From: Planctomycetota bacterium
GTDB taxonomy: Bacteria; Planctomycetota; UBA8742; UBA2392
Assembly (NCBI GenBank): GCA_003576915.1
Contig: QEVF01000008.1
Span: 62,001-126,000 of the forward strand
Reading direction: 5' to 3'
Length of the DNA stretch: 64,000 nucleotides
The translations under genes and the position numbers were made by a program. Below are positions 15,901 through 23,188 of the stretch, piece after piece (the first letter of the stretch is position 1; every line of letters starts with the position of its first letter). Below the pieces are notes generated by a model. That model was not told the origin of the DNA. It made no database searches and saw only the letters and a program-made list of their open reading frames with translations.

Positions 15901-17256
15901 GAGGTACTCTGAAGTTTCGGCCGGAACCTGCGCCGCCAGCAGTGCTTCGGCGGCGTCCTTCAGCGTCGATTCATTGAGGAGTCGGCCCTCGGTGCTGTAC
16001 AGCGCCACGAGATGGGGTGCGCTCAGGGGGCGAGTGCCACGCCCCAGGGTGAACGGGGGCCGGCGGTTTGCTGCCGCAATGGTCAGGCGCATCAGGGGTG
16101 CGCCCGTCAGGGTTCGATCCTGGCGCGTGGGGTCGTGGGGGCCGCCAGCGGCGTCGCTGAGCAGGTAGGGGGGCTCCTGCAGCAGCACAATGCCGCGTTC
16201 ACAATCACATTCCCAGCCTGCGGGTTCCTCAGCCCAGCCGGAATCGGAGTATAGGGCCTCCCGGAAGTCCGTGGGCCCGCTTGAGAGAGGCCTTGAGCGG
16301 CGCGTCTGCAGGCCGGCCGGTTCAAAGCAGCCCGCCCTTGTGCCTCCGACGGGAATCCACGGCAGATGAAGGTGAGCGTGGACGGAACGGAAGGCCTTGA
16401 AGGCGTAGCGGTTGAGCAACGCCAGCCGGAAAGCTCCCCGGCTGCTGCTGCTTCCCAGCAGGCGCTCAAAGCCGGCGTCGCTGAGGCAGGCCTGCCGCGC
16501 CAGAGTTTCGCTGATGCCCCACGCGGCCAGGGCATCCTGCAGGGGATAAAACTCTCCGGGGTCAAAGCCGGGGCTGCCGTCCCCGGGAACGACGGCTTGC
16601 CAATCTGAGACTTCCTGCAGCTCGAGCGACGGTCCGCCCACCACGCCGTCAAAGTCAGAACTGCCTGCCGCCCGTTGGCGCATCAATCGCGCCGCGTCGG
16701 GCTCAAATCCAGCCTTGGCGCCGGCCTCGAGGCTGCCGTCGTCTCTGACGAGCAGCGTCAGACCGCAGGCTTCAAGGCAGCGAGCGACGGCCTCATGGAG
16801 TTTGGTGCCGGCAGGCACGGGCACATTCACTATGGCCGAAGACGGTACCGCCAGCGGCGGGGCCTCCACGCCCGCGGCGGCAAACAATCGCTCCATGAGC
16901 GCGGACAAGGTCCAGGGTCGGCCATGATCCAGGCTGCTGGCTTCATGCACACTGCCGTCACCACGGGGGGTGTTGAAGCTCTGCCGCACCTCATGGCGCG
17001 ACCACCGCGCACGCAGATCCTCGCCGCGCACCTCGTACAGGCCCCGGCCGAGTTCCGCCACGCTGGCGACGCTGAATTGTGAGAATTCGCGCCGGAGGCC
17101 CCCTTCTTCGAGGACCAGGCGAATGCTCTCACCGGCGCGCGGCGCGGCCGAAGTCGGCAACACGGCGGCGAATTCCGAGGGCCGGGCACCGCGCCGCAGC
17201 CTCACGCTGAGATTGAGCAGCGGCTGCTGATTGAGGGTGGCGGTGATCGGATTCAT
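12982..17256 (-). CDS. Phage tail hub-like protein fused to tail-fibre domain
   Basis: A 1424-residue virion protein. The N-terminal part (about 1-200: LNLSVRLRRGARPSEFAAVL, then LVLEEGGLRREF and a segment resembling LHEAVARCLEACGLTLLVRDDG) looks like the hub or gpD/VgrG-type beta domain of tail tips. The middle (about 200-830) is unique, ending in a proline-rich linker near 860. The C-terminal 350 residues are typical tail-fibre sequence: NLSEVTNAATARSNIGAG, VAIADGGTGASDADGA, then a beta-rich tip ending in IVVWGTPT. GTG/ATG overlap with the next upstream gene (17253-17256) shows operon structure. The TAG stop lies in a MITE end, so the original C-terminus may have been changed by that insertion. 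Confidence 0.8.
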   Translation of the reverse strand: MNPITATLNQQPLLNLSVRLRRGARPSEFAAVLPTSAAPRAGESIRLVLEEGGLRREFSQFSVASVAELGRGLYEVRGEDLRARWSRHEVRQSFNTPRGDGSVHEASSLDHGRPWTLSALMERLFAAAGVEAPPLAVPSSAIVNVPVPAGTKLHEAVARCLEACGLTLLVRDDGSLEAGAKAGFEPDAARLMRQRAAGSSDFDGVVGGPSLELQEVSDWQAVVPGDGSPGFDPGEFYPLQDALAAWGISETLARQACLSDAGFERLLGSSSSRGAFRLALLNRYAFKAFRSVHAHLHLPWIPVGGTRAGCFEPAGLQTRRSRPLSSGPTDFREALYSDSGWAEEPAGWECDCERGIVLLQEPPYLLSDAAGGPHDPTRQDRTLTGAPLMRLTIAAANRRPPFTLGRGTRPLSAPHLVALYSTEGRLLNESTLKDAAEALLAAQVPAETSEYLFAGLLATQPNMTISEVEIVAGPQGLTTGVTLAPGVLPAPPGTAPGMPDAGRAVAPLPSGLHAPQNAYRAGPLILRCGGETPESESYLAVEATRRDLRTGALELANLGPLAHPFHVASLDPGRAGRWFFVAGVEATAEGRVRILAQDGPDIRHDELEPQALNLTRGSTPRGMRGLLVSLDGELRLADCGPLVSDSRGTLLPAASNLISDLEGDRLSRRRAGPLHFLSVLAFSPSHQREGAGGPPHGPPGWVPVLNFRDEPTAAKARNGRGLFAEGDGRSLGRLSARSQGGPLLADARQCTKHRFGEALSDDGLYTEASGHLSTQAYFKVPGSEVFDAPLAFVSQRFEGGVPPWPPYEAQIKYDFDGRHPWNSQIKEGLWRIQYRLPFSPTVPPTWQPPVEPPPPPPLDEPPVKDPPAAVCLPYPSVQPMVGDNEVWAPSFDWVPPPSHPESVGEVEYPGPALKSTGWAGEDAGVPRVALGGGALVLAPWRNLAQAQDDSGRRDHFFTLHPEVSLAFGLPGLAGPARGRVHSGWQLQQTPALDLRLQALDAAGQPQVDTSRGLAVQGHLRLGPGEADYGESGALRLAGGLEGAVALGPDTLLFSPAPGVLKTTGILEAGGATIAGKLTVDGLIDPTGLELTPVAANPGGTAANTLWLDSTASNVLKHGANRVMLGSNNLSEVTNAATARSNIGAGTASITGIYVPGNLVKSDGAGNLEDAGFAPASVYRSGGTDVAIADGGTGASDADGAINNIVSAATNRTPALADRFPFEVASHASQAGAATFQQALNLIGSLTAETALDPANDKLPLYDNSGAATDSITPQAFMNGMQHLAQATSATRDFKVLALDASNIAKYVNLDDLDPTGQVLICRTVSYTGSGTSGKTVTLTGINRAHAILIMKMATGASANVPLYLPLGATGSVTHNDLANATGYTEDSLSAPAAGSNQVLTINTTHGSRNANGTTYHIVVWGTPT

Positions 17257-17912
17257 GGACGGGTCTCGCCGGGCAGTGAAACCTGGAAAAGGGGGCGCAT
17301 CACATAGCGCCAGCGCAGACCTGGCAAATCGGTCCCGGCGTGGCGCTCCACACGTTGCTCAACCAGGGCCTGGGGCAGCAGGGGCGGCGGCAGGGGCGCA
17401 TCGTGGCCGGCCTGACCCTCCTGGACGATTTCCTGCAGGGGCGCGCCGGTTTCCTGCCGCCACGGCGGGGCGCCGGGCGCAAGCAGGGGCAGGTCTACGA
17501 TGCGTCGGGTCGTCAAAGTAATAATCGTTTCCTGAGCCGCCGGGGTGGGCGTTGCGGAGTCCGTGGATGTTCCGAGGCGGGCCAGAAACTGGAGTCTGAA
17601 GATGCGCTGGGGGTGGGCGTTTGCGTCATCGCCGGCATTGAGAAGCAGGCGCTCCAGGGCTGGACCATCGGCGCAGGCCGCCAGGGGCAGGCGGCGCAGC
17701 ACATTGGCGCCCTCACGGACTTCCAGGCTGCCCTGGCCGGCGAGAGCCCCCTCAAGCAGGGTGGCGCCGCGCTCTGCGGTGGCGGGTGTGGCGCCTGATA
17801 CTTCGATTCGCGCCTGCCACCGCTCAAGCATCGCCTCGCCCTCGGCCTGTCTCGATATCTCCAGGGCTGCCAGGCCCCCCAGCAGGCGGCCGCCAAAGTG
17901 CAGGGTCAGCAT
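17253..17912 (-). CDS. Phage-cassette protein of unknown function
   Basis: A 219-residue protein starting MLTLHFGGRLLGGL, without signal peptide or membrane helix. It is beta-rich at the N-terminus and has a proline-rich C-terminal third (PLLAPGAPPW, PLPPPLLPQ). It overlaps the hub-fibre gene by four bases and begins two bases after the upstream 436-residue gene stop. By place, between a jelly-roll virion protein and the hub-fibre, it is probably a tail or adaptor component. No family recognised. Confidence 0.65.
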   Translation of the reverse strand: MLTLHFGGRLLGGLAALEISRQAEGEAMLERWQARIEVSGATPATAERGATLLEGALAGQGSLEVREGANVLRRLPLAACADGPALERLLLNAGDDANAHPQRIFRLQFLARLGTSTDSATPTPAAQETIITLTTRRIVDLPLLAPGAPPWRQETGAPLQEIVQEGQAGHDAPLPPPLLPQALVEQRVERHAGTDLPGLRWRYVMRPLFQVSLPGETRP

Positions 17913-17914
17913 GG

Positions 17915-19225
17915 TTACTCCGCGAGGCTGTCGTTCACCGTCGGGGTGTCGGACGAGGGCAGGGCCGTGTGCAGGCGGTCCCGGAACAGGCGCTGGAAGG
18001 CCCCGGCATCATCACTGAGCGTTACGATCTCAAAGCGGTCTGCCATAGGCGCGCAGAGCGGCGGCCGCGAACCCTGAAACAGCGCCAACTGCAACCCGGC
18101 GTGGGCCATCTCCACGGCGGGGGCCAGGGAGACGCCATCGAGCAGCACCACGCCGCTGAAGTCGGCGCTGCAGCGCACACGCACTTTGACTTTGCCGGGG
18201 TGGGCCTGGCGCGGCAGGTACTCAAAGCCGCCCAGGTGCAACCATTGGCCCGTGGGGGTGCTGCCGCTGATGATGTGCGTGAGTGACGACGGAGAACCGT
18301 CCACGAGCAGATCCAGCATGACACTGCCGGCACTGAGGGAACTTACATAGGCCCAGGTTCCCAGGGCCCAGAAGCGACCTACGGCCAGAGGCGGCTGGCG
18401 CTGCGCCAGGTCCTGCACGAGCTCGGCCGCCGTGGCGCCGTTGCCGCTGATTTTCAGCGCACCTCCGCCGAACAGAAACTGCGTGGTGTCCCGGGAGAGT
18501 ATGGCGGCGCCCGACAGGGCCTCCCAGTGCGTGAAAGACCCGGAATCATAGTCTGCAAAGGCGCCGTCGATAATCACATTGCGGCGATCCGTCGCCGCGC
18601 CCACCGTGACGGGAATGACCCACAACGGCTGGGCCGCGCCGTGTTCCGGCGTGGCGCGGAACTCTTCGCCGCCCTCGGCCACTCGGTGCTGCACGGCATC
18701 CTTGACGCACTCGACGCTGATGGATTGGGAGCGTGCCCGCTCGTTGGGTTGCACCGTTTCCGAGGGGTCCACGGACATCAGCGCCGCGTAACAGCGCGCA
18801 TTGCCTGCATTCTGCGGCGCGGCCGTAACGCTGGCGACGTTGACACTGGAGCGCCGGACAGTTTCACCGGCGGCATCCATGGCTCGGGCCAGGGCTGCCA
18901 GCACGACTTGGGGCGAGGCGCCGCGGACGCCCAGCTCCGCAGCCAGGGGACCGCGAATCCAGGTTTCGAGGTGGCCCTGCAGGCGCGCGGCCCACCCTTC
19001 CACGCCGCGCGCGGCTTCATGAAACAGCGACAGGGTCTCGAGCATGTCGCGTTCCGGCGGGCTGTCGTTCAGGACGGCGATGAACTCCTCGCGCAGGCGA
19101 TCGAGCGAGCGGAAGGATTCGCCTCCGCCGCTGAACAGCAGGCCGCGCCGGGCCAGATTCTCAAATTGAGTGAACGCGCGGGCATAGACTCCGAACACTT
19201 CGAACAGTGCGTTGAAATCCGGCAT
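17915..19225 (-). CDS. Phage-cassette structural protein with carbohydrate-binding-like beta domain
   Basis: A 436-residue protein. Residues 1-125 are helical (MPDFNALFEVFGVYARAF; LDRLREEFIAVLNDS). Residues about 215-375 look like a jelly-roll carbohydrate-binding module: NVIIDGAFADYDSGSFTHW, a central strand region and VKVRVRCSADFSGVVLLDGV, the 'feature plus description' pattern seen in CBM-type domains on virions. No catalytic motif is evident. It is transcribed with the other cassette genes, 15 bases after the preceding stop. Likely a surface or neck-attached virion protein; host-glycan binding is inference. Confidence 0.65.
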   Translation of the reverse strand: MPDFNALFEVFGVYARAFTQFENLARRGLLFSGGGESFRSLDRLREEFIAVLNDSPPERDMLETLSLFHEAARGVEGWAARLQGHLETWIRGPLAAELGVRGASPQVVLAALARAMDAAGETVRRSSVNVASVTAAPQNAGNARCYAALMSVDPSETVQPNERARSQSISVECVKDAVQHRVAEGGEEFRATPEHGAAQPLWVIPVTVGAATDRRNVIIDGAFADYDSGSFTHWEALSGAAILSRDTTQFLFGGGALKISGNGATAAELVQDLAQRQPPLAVGRFWALGTWAYVSSLSAGSVMLDLLVDGSPSSLTHIISGSTPTGQWLHLGGFEYLPRQAHPGKVKVRVRCSADFSGVVLLDGVSLAPAVEMAHAGLQLALFQGSRPPLCAPMADRFEIVTLSDDAGAFQRLFRDRLHTALPSSDTPTVNDSLAE

Positions 19226-19240
19226 GGATTCTCCCAGCGC

Positions 19241-19894
19241 TCAGGCGCGCTTGACGTGATGCGAAAACGGAAACCACGGGCGGCCCTCAACGCTCAGGCG
19301 AAGGGCGGCCAGGGCCGAGGCAGCCTGCCGGCGATACTTCTCCGCCAGATACGCAGCGGGTTCGCCCTGCCGGTGGGTGAGGAAGTCGTAGATGAAGGCC
19401 ATGGCGTAGTGCGCGGCTACGTCCGCCAGCGGCTGCAGCGAGTCAAGGCGATCTGGGCCCTGGCGGGCTTGCAGCAGGCAATCGAGCGTGCGCTTGGCCG
19501 AGGCGCAGGGCAGGTCAAATCCCGGCTCGCCCGCAAAGCGCCCGGCGGACAGAAAGCCGGCGATGCCGGCCTGAAGCGCCGCAAGGTCATCGCCGCAGGC
19601 ATAGAACAGGTCCAGTTCGCCCTTTCCGGCAGAAGGCGCGTCCAGGCGCACGCGGCCGCTCAGCCCGCTGTGGTTGAGCGCTTCGAGAACCAGCAGGCCC
19701 CTCCCGCCCGGCAGGGTGCCGCCGGCCACGGCTGCCGTGCGGGCGGCGTCAGAATAGAGGCTTATCGCGGCATCGCCCTCCGAGACAACGACCGTCGAGT
19801 AGAGCCGGCCGTGATCGGTGTTGGCGCGGTTGGCGCCGGAAAAGCGCCACGCGGATGTACCCGCCAGTCCGCGAATTGTCACATAGTCGAGCAT
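19241..19894 (-). CDS. Phage-cassette protein at head-tail connector position
   Basis: A 217-residue protein starting MLDYVTIRGLAG at 19894, with GGGGA eight bases upstream; an upstream ATG at 19963 would overlap the capsid gene and adds 23 low-complexity residues. The N-terminal half is beta-rich with Gly/Ala; the C-terminal half is helical (LADVAAHYAMAFIYDFL; EKYRRQAASALAALRLSVEG). Directly downstream of the major capsid gene, where tailed phages encode head completion or connector proteins. No sequence family recognised, so the role rests on position alone. Confidence 0.6.
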   Translation of the reverse strand: MLDYVTIRGLAGTSAWRFSGANRANTDHGRLYSTVVVSEGDAAISLYSDAARTAAVAGGTLPGGRGLLVLEALNHSGLSGRVRLDAPSAGKGELDLFYACGDDLAALQAGIAGFLSAGRFAGEPGFDLPCASAKRTLDCLLQARQGPDRLDSLQPLADVAAHYAMAFIYDFLTHRQGEPAAYLAEKYRRQAASALAALRLSVEGRPWFPFSHHVKRA

Positions 19895-19907
19895 GGGATC
19901 GTTCCCC

Positions 19908-19945
19908 GGCAGGCGGGCGGGGGCGCCCGTGCGCCCCCGCCTGCC
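19908..19945 (-). promoter_or_regulatory. GC-rich hairpin behind the capsid gene
   Basis: GGCAGGC plus GGGGGCGC (with a four-base GGGC bulge between) pairs with GCGCCCCCGCCTGCC, a 15-bp stem with a four-base loop. It lies between the capsid stop and the ribosome site of the next gene. There is no T-run, so it is more likely an RNA-stability or partial-termination element than a full terminator; this would keep capsid mRNA above that of downstream genes. Confidence 0.5.
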
Positions 19946-19949
19946 GCGG

Positions 19950-21095
19950 TCAGGCCGTGGCAAGGTTGGTGATCACGCCGTGGCCGCCGTCGCCGGCGTT
20001 GAGCACCTCCAGCGTGTATTCGCCGATGATCTGCGCTTTGCGGAAGTCGCCGCTCTCGGCCAGGGGCTTGACGAAGAAGCTGCGGCCCTGAAGCGGCAGC
20101 ACCTGAATCTTGTCGAGGTCCAGCAGAAACACTTTGTCCGCCGGCACCCAGCGCGAAAGCACCACACGCTGCGCGCCAAAGTCGCTTTCGTAGACATCGA
20201 CGACACTCTTGAGCACGGTGCTCTCGGCCTCATAGCGCCGCGCGCTCTGGATGAAGCCTGAAATGCGGCGCTTCTGGAAGCCGCCGCAGACAATGGCTCC
20301 GGGGCGGCCTCCCTTTTCCCAGCAGGCGCGCAGGGCGCTGTTGAGCGTTGCCTCGTCCAGCGCGGCAGCGGCAGCGTCATGGACTACGGCCTCGGCGCCG
20401 GAAATGAACTGGAGCAGCCCGCCCATGGTGCGGCGAGCCGAAGCGCTGCCCTCGGGGCTTGTGGCGGACTTGAAGCCGTTGATCACGCTCTGTTCCAGCG
20501 AGCGCAGCAGCTCACGCAGGCGCTGGATGACCTGATAGTCGAACTCGCGCTCCACCGCATGGAGACCGACGGCGTCAAGGGAGCCCGAGATCATCACGCT
20601 CTCCGTGAATATCTGGGTGAAGTTCTCGCGTCGCTGCCGGTTCTGGAAGGCGGGCAGGGGCGCATCCTCGCCTTCCAGAGCAGCGTGGCCGATCACGCGC
20701 ACAAGCTGGTTGTCGGACACGGCAGCAGCCACGCTGCCGCCGTAGCCGCGCGCCACGGTCAGGGTGTTGGCGGCGACGGCGGTTATCTGGAGCACCTCGT
20801 CGCTGCCCTCGGGCTTGATCAGGTCTCCGACGCGGAATGCGGAACCCTGGTCCACGATCCAGCTTGTGGCCGAGGCGTTGTAGCCGGCGGCGTTGTCGAT
20901 GCGCGAGTAACCGGGGTTGAGCTTGTCTTCGAACCATTCGTGGCGCGTGGACTTGGCGGCGTAGCGCGGGCTGCCTATGGCGTCGAGCAGGGGCGTGTCG
21001 AAGGGCGTGATCAGCCCCACGAGGTCACTGACGTCGTCCACAAGTTCAGGCAGGGCGCTGCCGCCGTCGTAGGTGGCTTTTCCGGTAAAGGGCAT
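19950..21095 (-). CDS. Phage major capsid protein, SU10/DUF5309 type
   Basis: A 381-residue HK97-fold capsid protein. The N-terminal hallmark of the SU10-like (DUF5309) family is plain: DLVGLITPFDTPLLDAIG followed by STRHEWFEDKLN. The central part RENFTQIFTESVMISGSLDA, the RTMGGLL motif and the C-terminal DKVFLLDLDKIQVLPL also fit. Length matches the family. Intact, no stop or frameshift. It lies between a scaffold-like gene upstream and a connector-position gene downstream, as in phage head modules. Family knowledge: such proteins form the icosahedral shell. Whether this one still assembles is not shown by sequence. Confidence 0.9.
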   Translation of the reverse strand: MPFTGKATYDGGSALPELVDDVSDLVGLITPFDTPLLDAIGSPRYAAKSTRHEWFEDKLNPGYSRIDNAAGYNASATSWIVDQGSAFRVGDLIKPEGSDEVLQITAVAANTLTVARGYGGSVAAAVSDNQLVRVIGHAALEGEDAPLPAFQNRQRRENFTQIFTESVMISGSLDAVGLHAVEREFDYQVIQRLRELLRSLEQSVINGFKSATSPEGSASARRTMGGLLQFISGAEAVVHDAAAAALDEATLNSALRACWEKGGRPGAIVCGGFQKRRISGFIQSARRYEAESTVLKSVVDVYESDFGAQRVVLSRWVPADKVFLLDLDKIQVLPLQGRSFFVKPLAESGDFRKAQIIGEYTLEVLNAGDGGHGVITNLATA

Positions 21096-21196
21096 GTCGG
21101 TATCTCCAAATGGGGTGTGGGCAGGAGGCCCGTGCCGAAGGTTGGCGGGCTACTGCGGGTCAGGCGGGCTGCAGGCCCGCAAGTGGGTCCGGCGCT

Positions 21197-21209
21197 AGCA
21201 GCCTGCTAG
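21197..21209 (-). repeat. Second isolated MITE-family end
   Basis: AGCAGCCTGCTAG, identical to 10741-10753. With two more bases it forms the short palindrome CTAGCAG-C-CTGCTAG, which could be an excision footprint of a full element. The TAG on the minus strand is the stop of the 134-residue cassette gene. Confidence 0.6.
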
Positions 21210-21610
21210 GACCGGGCCCGTTTGATCGGCCTCAGCGTGTGGACGCCGCGGGATAGGGCGCCGTGCTTGACGGCCTCGCGCATGCGCTCCATTTCGGGCG
21301 TGGCCGCGGCCAGCTTTTCTGCGGCAGGCGAAGCGGCAGGCCTGAACAGCCAGGGCCGGCCGCGGCGCAGCTCGGCATAGGCGGCATCAAGGTCCGTGAG
21401 TTGGACGGCGTCCAGCAGCTTCAGGGCGTCGCCCGGGAACTGCAGTCCTTCGCGGGGGGCGCGCTCGAGAAAGGCCTGCTGCGCGGCCAGCGTGGATGCG
21501 CGCAACTCAAGCTCTTTGACTCGATCGAGCGCAGACGCCACGGCGGGCTCCTGGGCCAGCGCCTGGGGCAGGGCGGCTGCGAGTTGCTCGGAGAGGGACT
21601 TTTCGGGCAT
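21206..21610 (-). CDS. Scaffold-like small protein of the phage head module
   Basis: A 134-residue, mainly helical and charged protein (SLSEQLAAALPQALAQ; VKELELRASTLAAQQAFLER). It starts at 21610 with GGAG six bases upstream; an ATG at 21622 is possible. Position between portal and major capsid genes and the helical make-up fit a capsid scaffolding or head-decoration protein, but no motif proves this. A basic C-terminal tail (LRPIKRARS) is like the capsid-binding ends of scaffolds. The stop codon falls in a MITE-type end. Confidence 0.6.
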   Translation of the reverse strand: MPEKSLSEQLAAALPQALAQEPAVASALDRVKELELRASTLAAQQAFLERAPREGLQFPGDALKLLDAVQLTDLDAAYAELRRGRPWLFRPAASPAAEKLAAATPEMERMREAVKHGALSRGVHTLRPIKRARS

Positions 21611-21649
21611 ATGGGTCTCCATGGTCGGAATCGGGGCCGCTCCGGGGCC

Positions 21650-23056
21650 TCAGCGGGCGACGCCCGGGGCCGGTGGCTCGGCGGGACAGGGGCCCCCGGA
21701 GCCGATGGCCGCCATTTCGGCGCGCCGGGCCAGCCAGCGGCGTTTGGCGTCCTCTGGTGAATCGAAGGCGTCAGGGTCGTCACGCAGCATGATGTCCCAG
21801 GGCGCAATCAATCCCTGCTCGAGGCGCCAGCGGTCGTGGGCCATGCGCTCGGAGATGCTTTGCTCGAGCTGCGGCTCGGGGAAGTCCATGGCCAGCCGGA
21901 CTTCGCCGGTCAGGCCTTCGTGCTCGCGCAGCACGGCCAGGGCGCAGCGCAGAAGATCCTGCTCGGCGGCGCCGAACAGCGCCATGCGCTCGACACGGTC
22001 TTCCAATACGGGGGACTGTGCGGCGAGAATGCTGACGCCGCTGACGCCCTGGCCGACGTTGACACTGAGCACGCTTTCCGGCACACGCTGGGTCTTGAGC
22101 AGGGTGCGCAGGTGAAATTCGAGGTCAGAGATCAGCTCGGCGATGGGCGCGTTTGGCGACTTGAAGTTGATGCCGAAGGGCTGCTGTCCGCTGACAGAGA
22201 ACGCGATAGCCCGCGCCGGCCCCACGGCGATCTCCTGGGCGGGGTCCGGGTTGACGATCTCCATCACGCCAAAGCCCTGCATGGCCACCGTGAACGCCAG
22301 TTCGGAAAGCTTGGCGTTGAACTCGGCGTTGGCGTGGCACAGCGAGCGGCCCCGGCCCTCGACCCAGAAGCCATCGACGGGCAGGCGGTCATGGAAGAAC
22401 ACGAAGGGAACCCGTCCCAGTTCATGGCTGCTTTCCGCCGCGACGCGGCCGTTCACGACGGTGGTGACCTGCCGGGCTGTCCAGACGTGGGCCAGGTTTT
22501 CCTCGCGCTCGCCAAAGGCCAGCGCCACCACGGCCAGGGGGCGCACGGGCAATGCCGGGTCGGGAAGGACGACCAGCCGGTGCGCGGGCCAGGGCCAGAA
22601 CCGCAACTCGCCTTCCTGATAGCTCACGCTCAGGGCGCACACGCCCTGCAGGCGCGTGAGGCGGTCCACGGTCAGCATGAGCGGCGCCATCGGGTTGATT
22701 GAAAGGGCGCGCTGGATACGCTCTGCTGCCCGCGCATCGCCGCTGAAGCGGCGGTTGACGGGGCGGTGGTAGAGCTGGCCCAACACGTCAATGACGACGC
22801 GGGTCAGGTTGAGGAAGCACTTGTGCGGGCGGCGCGAGAACTCGAGGGGGCTTTCGCCGGGCAGCCTCGGAATGTAGGCCAGCTGATCGCCCTGATACAT
22901 GGCGTGGCAGAAGCGGGCCTGGGCCAGGCGGGCTTCTTCGCTCGGGGCCAGATGGTAGATTTCGTCCACGCTGCGCGGCATGAGCCGGCGGCGCGCGCTG
23001 GCGGGTGCGGTGAGCTCAACGGCGATGGACAGCGCGGAGTTGTGGGCGTCTTGCAT
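21650..23056 (-). CDS. Phage portal protein
   Basis: A 468-residue portal-type protein, the dodecameric ring at the capsid vertex through which DNA passes. The start at 23056 (MQDAHNSALS) has GGAGG five to six bases upstream; a longer reading to 23161 lacks a site. Features of portals: N-terminal segment KCFLNLTRVVIDVLGQLYHR, beta wing region (LRFWPWPAHRLVVLPDP), long central helix segment (FNAKLSELAFTVAMQGFG) and FHLRTLLKTQRVPESVL with a helical C-terminus. It is the first gene of the cassette; no terminase gene precedes it, since divergent argS begins 133 bases away. Confidence 0.82.
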   Translation of the reverse strand: MQDAHNSALSIAVELTAPASARRRLMPRSVDEIYHLAPSEEARLAQARFCHAMYQGDQLAYIPRLPGESPLEFSRRPHKCFLNLTRVVIDVLGQLYHRPVNRRFSGDARAAERIQRALSINPMAPLMLTVDRLTRLQGVCALSVSYQEGELRFWPWPAHRLVVLPDPALPVRPLAVVALAFGEREENLAHVWTARQVTTVVNGRVAAESSHELGRVPFVFFHDRLPVDGFWVEGRGRSLCHANAEFNAKLSELAFTVAMQGFGVMEIVNPDPAQEIAVGPARAIAFSVSGQQPFGINFKSPNAPIAELISDLEFHLRTLLKTQRVPESVLSVNVGQGVSGVSILAAQSPVLEDRVERMALFGAAEQDLLRCALAVLREHEGLTGEVRLAMDFPEPQLEQSISERMAHDRWRLEQGLIAPWDIMLRDDPDAFDSPEDAKRRWLARRAEMAAIGSGGPCPAEPPAPGVAR

Positions 23057-23188
23057 GGCGGCCTCCAACCCCTGGAAAAAATGGACACAGTTGCAGCGCG
23101 TTTTTCTTGCGGGCGAGTGGCGCGTTTGGCGCAAAGTGCGGCATGAGACGTAGTTGGGCAATTCAGGATTTCCGGCCGGGAGCGGACC

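Noticed and set aside
10577-23056. tRNA-Leu as integration site for the phage cassette
   Set aside because: No second copy of the tRNA 3-prime end is found near 23 kb, no integrase is present, and an unrelated hydrolase gene lies between.
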